Source: Gammaproteobacteria bacterium
Lineage (GTDB): Bacteria > Pseudomonadota > Gammaproteobacteria > Pseudomonadales > UBA7434
Direction of reading: 5' to 3'
NCBI GenBank assembly: GCA_024280785.1
Contig: JAJRPK010000058.1
Coordinates: forward strand, 1 to 6,644
DNA: 6,644 nt
In this document: positions 5,708 through 6,644 of the stretch, piece by piece
Position numbering within the stretch: position 1 is the first letter of the stretch
Layout: each line of letters begins with the position of its first letter
The notes under the pieces: model-generated
Databases searched by the model: none
What the model was told of the DNA's origin: nothing
What the model saw: the letters and a program-made list of their open reading frames with translations, nothing else
Position numbers and translations under genes: made by a program

Positions 5708-6644
5708 TTGGCTACATCCAAAGGATCAAAAATTTTACGTCAATTTGATTTAAGCTCGCGTAATACGCTAAAGATCGCAGCCATCGCCGATGCCTATATA
5801 AGGATTTCCCGGCTTTCCGACGTGGCTGTAGCCATTGATTTCGCTAAAACACATTCAATGGATATATTTCCTATCGGTGATGGAAGTAACGTACTACTTG
5901 GCGACTTAAGCTCTACGCTTGTACTGGACGTAGCAATCAAGGGTATACGTGTGCTAGAAGAGTCCAGTAATGATGTACTAGTAGAAGTAGCCGCCGGAGA
6001 AAATTGGCATAATTGGGTTGTTGCTAGCATTAAACGTGGATGGTATGGCTTGGAAAATCTTGCTCTTATTCCCGGTCGTGTAGGTGCCGCCCCGATTCAA
6101 AACATTGGTGCCTATGGCCGAGAAGTTGGTACTTATATAGAGCGTGTTAGATATTTCGATTTAGCTAGTTGTGACAACGGTAATTCTGTTACCGAACAAG
6201 AAATTTCAGCTGAGGATTGTTTATTTAGTTATCGAGACAGTATTTTTAAGTCTCAGTTAGCCGCTAATATTTTAATTACTGCGGTAATTTTTAGATTAAG
6301 TAAAAACTTTTCGGCAGAGTTAAGTTATCCATCGTTAAAATCAGTATTCTTGAATAATAAACCACTTTCGATAACCGCAAAAGCCATCGTCGAAGCCGTT
6401 ATAAAAATTCGCCGGGAAAAACTTCCCGACCCTGATGTTCTACCCAATGTGGGGAGCTTTTTTAAGAATGTAGAGGTCGATCAAACAGCATTTGATTCTT
6501 TTTTTTCCGCGAACCCCAGAGCTCCTTACTATATAACAGAACACGCGGGCTCAAGTAAAAAGCGATATAAGATTCCTGCTGGATGGCTCATAGAAGCCTG
6601 TGGCTTCAAAGCTAAGAAATATGGTTCACTGGGAATGCACGAAA
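5708..6644 (+). CDS. murB: UDP-N-acetylenolpyruvoylglucosamine reductase (3' truncated)
   Basis: MurB is the FAD-dependent cytoplasmic enzyme that reduces UDP-GlcNAc-enolpyruvate to UDP-MurNAc in peptidoglycan synthesis. The frame stays open to the right edge, giving 312 complete codons; by comparison with the roughly 340-residue E. coli type, about 30 residues are missing. Motifs: SSRNTLKIAA near residues 16-25, FPIGDGSNVLL at 54-64, GLENLALIPGRVGAAPIQNIGAYGRE at about 114-139 (FAD site), YRDSIFK at 175-181, LPDPDVLPNVGSFFKN at 239-254 with catalytic Ser250, and AGWLIEACGFK near 291-301. The YRDSIFK block fits the E. coli-like type I form. The late catalytic glutamate lies beyond the window. 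TTG 5708 is the only ATG/GTG/TTG between the upstream in-frame stop (5633) and the conserved N-terminus. A GAGG at 5692-5695 is a rather distant Shine-Dalgarno (12 bases). It is 79 bases from the phosphatase gene. Confidence 0.93.
   Translation, partial: MATSKGSKILRQFDLSSRNTLKIAAIADAYIRISRLSDVAVAIDFAKTHSMDIFPIGDGSNVLLGDLSSTLVLDVAIKGIRVLEESSNDVLVEVAAGENWHNWVVASIKRGWYGLENLALIPGRVGAAPIQNIGAYGREVGTYIERVRYFDLASCDNGNSVTEQEISAEDCLFSYRDSIFKSQLAANILITAVIFRLSKNFSAELSYPSLKSVFLNNKPLSITAKAIVEAVIKIRREKLPDPDVLPNVGSFFKNVEVDQTAFDSFFSANPRAPYYITEHAGSSKKRYKIPAGWLIEACGFKAKKYGSLGMHE

Noticed and set aside
5649..5753. Small ATG frame of 34 codons between the phosphatase gene and murB
   Set aside because: It has no Shine-Dalgarno, overlaps the murB start out of frame and resembles nothing known to me.
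5794..6030. Minus-strand open frame of 78 codons
   Set aside because: It lies antisense inside murB, is Ser/Thr-rich low-complexity and shows no family features.
6413..6428. Inverted repeat CGGGAA/TTCCCG in murB
   Set aside because: It encodes the conserved REKLPDP region and is explained by coding constraint.

Overview
This is a chromosomal cell-envelope gene cluster from a Gram-negative bacterium, most likely a gammaproteobacterium. All genes are on the + strand. The order (comEC end, an outer-membrane barrel protein, exbB, exbD, lpxK, kdsB, a low-molecular-weight tyrosine phosphatase gene, murB) matches, apart from the barrel gene, the comA/comEC-exbB-exbD-lpxK-kdsB-ptp-murB order known from Pseudomonas and relatives. 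Base composition is moderate to AT-leaning, more like marine gammaproteobacteria than Pseudomonas itself. A genus cannot be assigned by eye.

Layout: 1-885 is the 3' end of comEC, covering the metallo-beta-lactamase-like domain. 934-1575 encodes a small outer-membrane beta-barrel protein with a clear signal peptide. 1576-1777 is a non-coding gap with a good sigma70-type promoter (perfect TATAAT) and Shine-Dalgarno just before exbB. From 1778 to the window end runs what looks like one transcription unit: exbB, exbD, lpxK, kdsB, LMW-PTP, and a murB cut off by the right edge.

How the genes fit together: ExbB/ExbD form a proton-driven inner-membrane motor. LpxK (lipid A 4'-kinase) and KdsB (CMP-Kdo synthetase) supply lipid A and inner-core LPS synthesis. 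MurB makes UDP-MurNAc for peptidoglycan. The phosphatase is a conserved neighbour of unproven role. ComEC is the DNA-uptake channel of natural competence.

No novel system is evident. The features most worth a second look are a five-copy in-frame 9-bp tandem repeat in lpxK, enlarged LpxK and KdsB proteins with family-atypical insertions, an almost complete absence of ATG starts (one in seven), the absence of msbA and trm112/ycaR from positions where relatives often carry them, and an unrelated outer-membrane protein gene between comEC and exbB.
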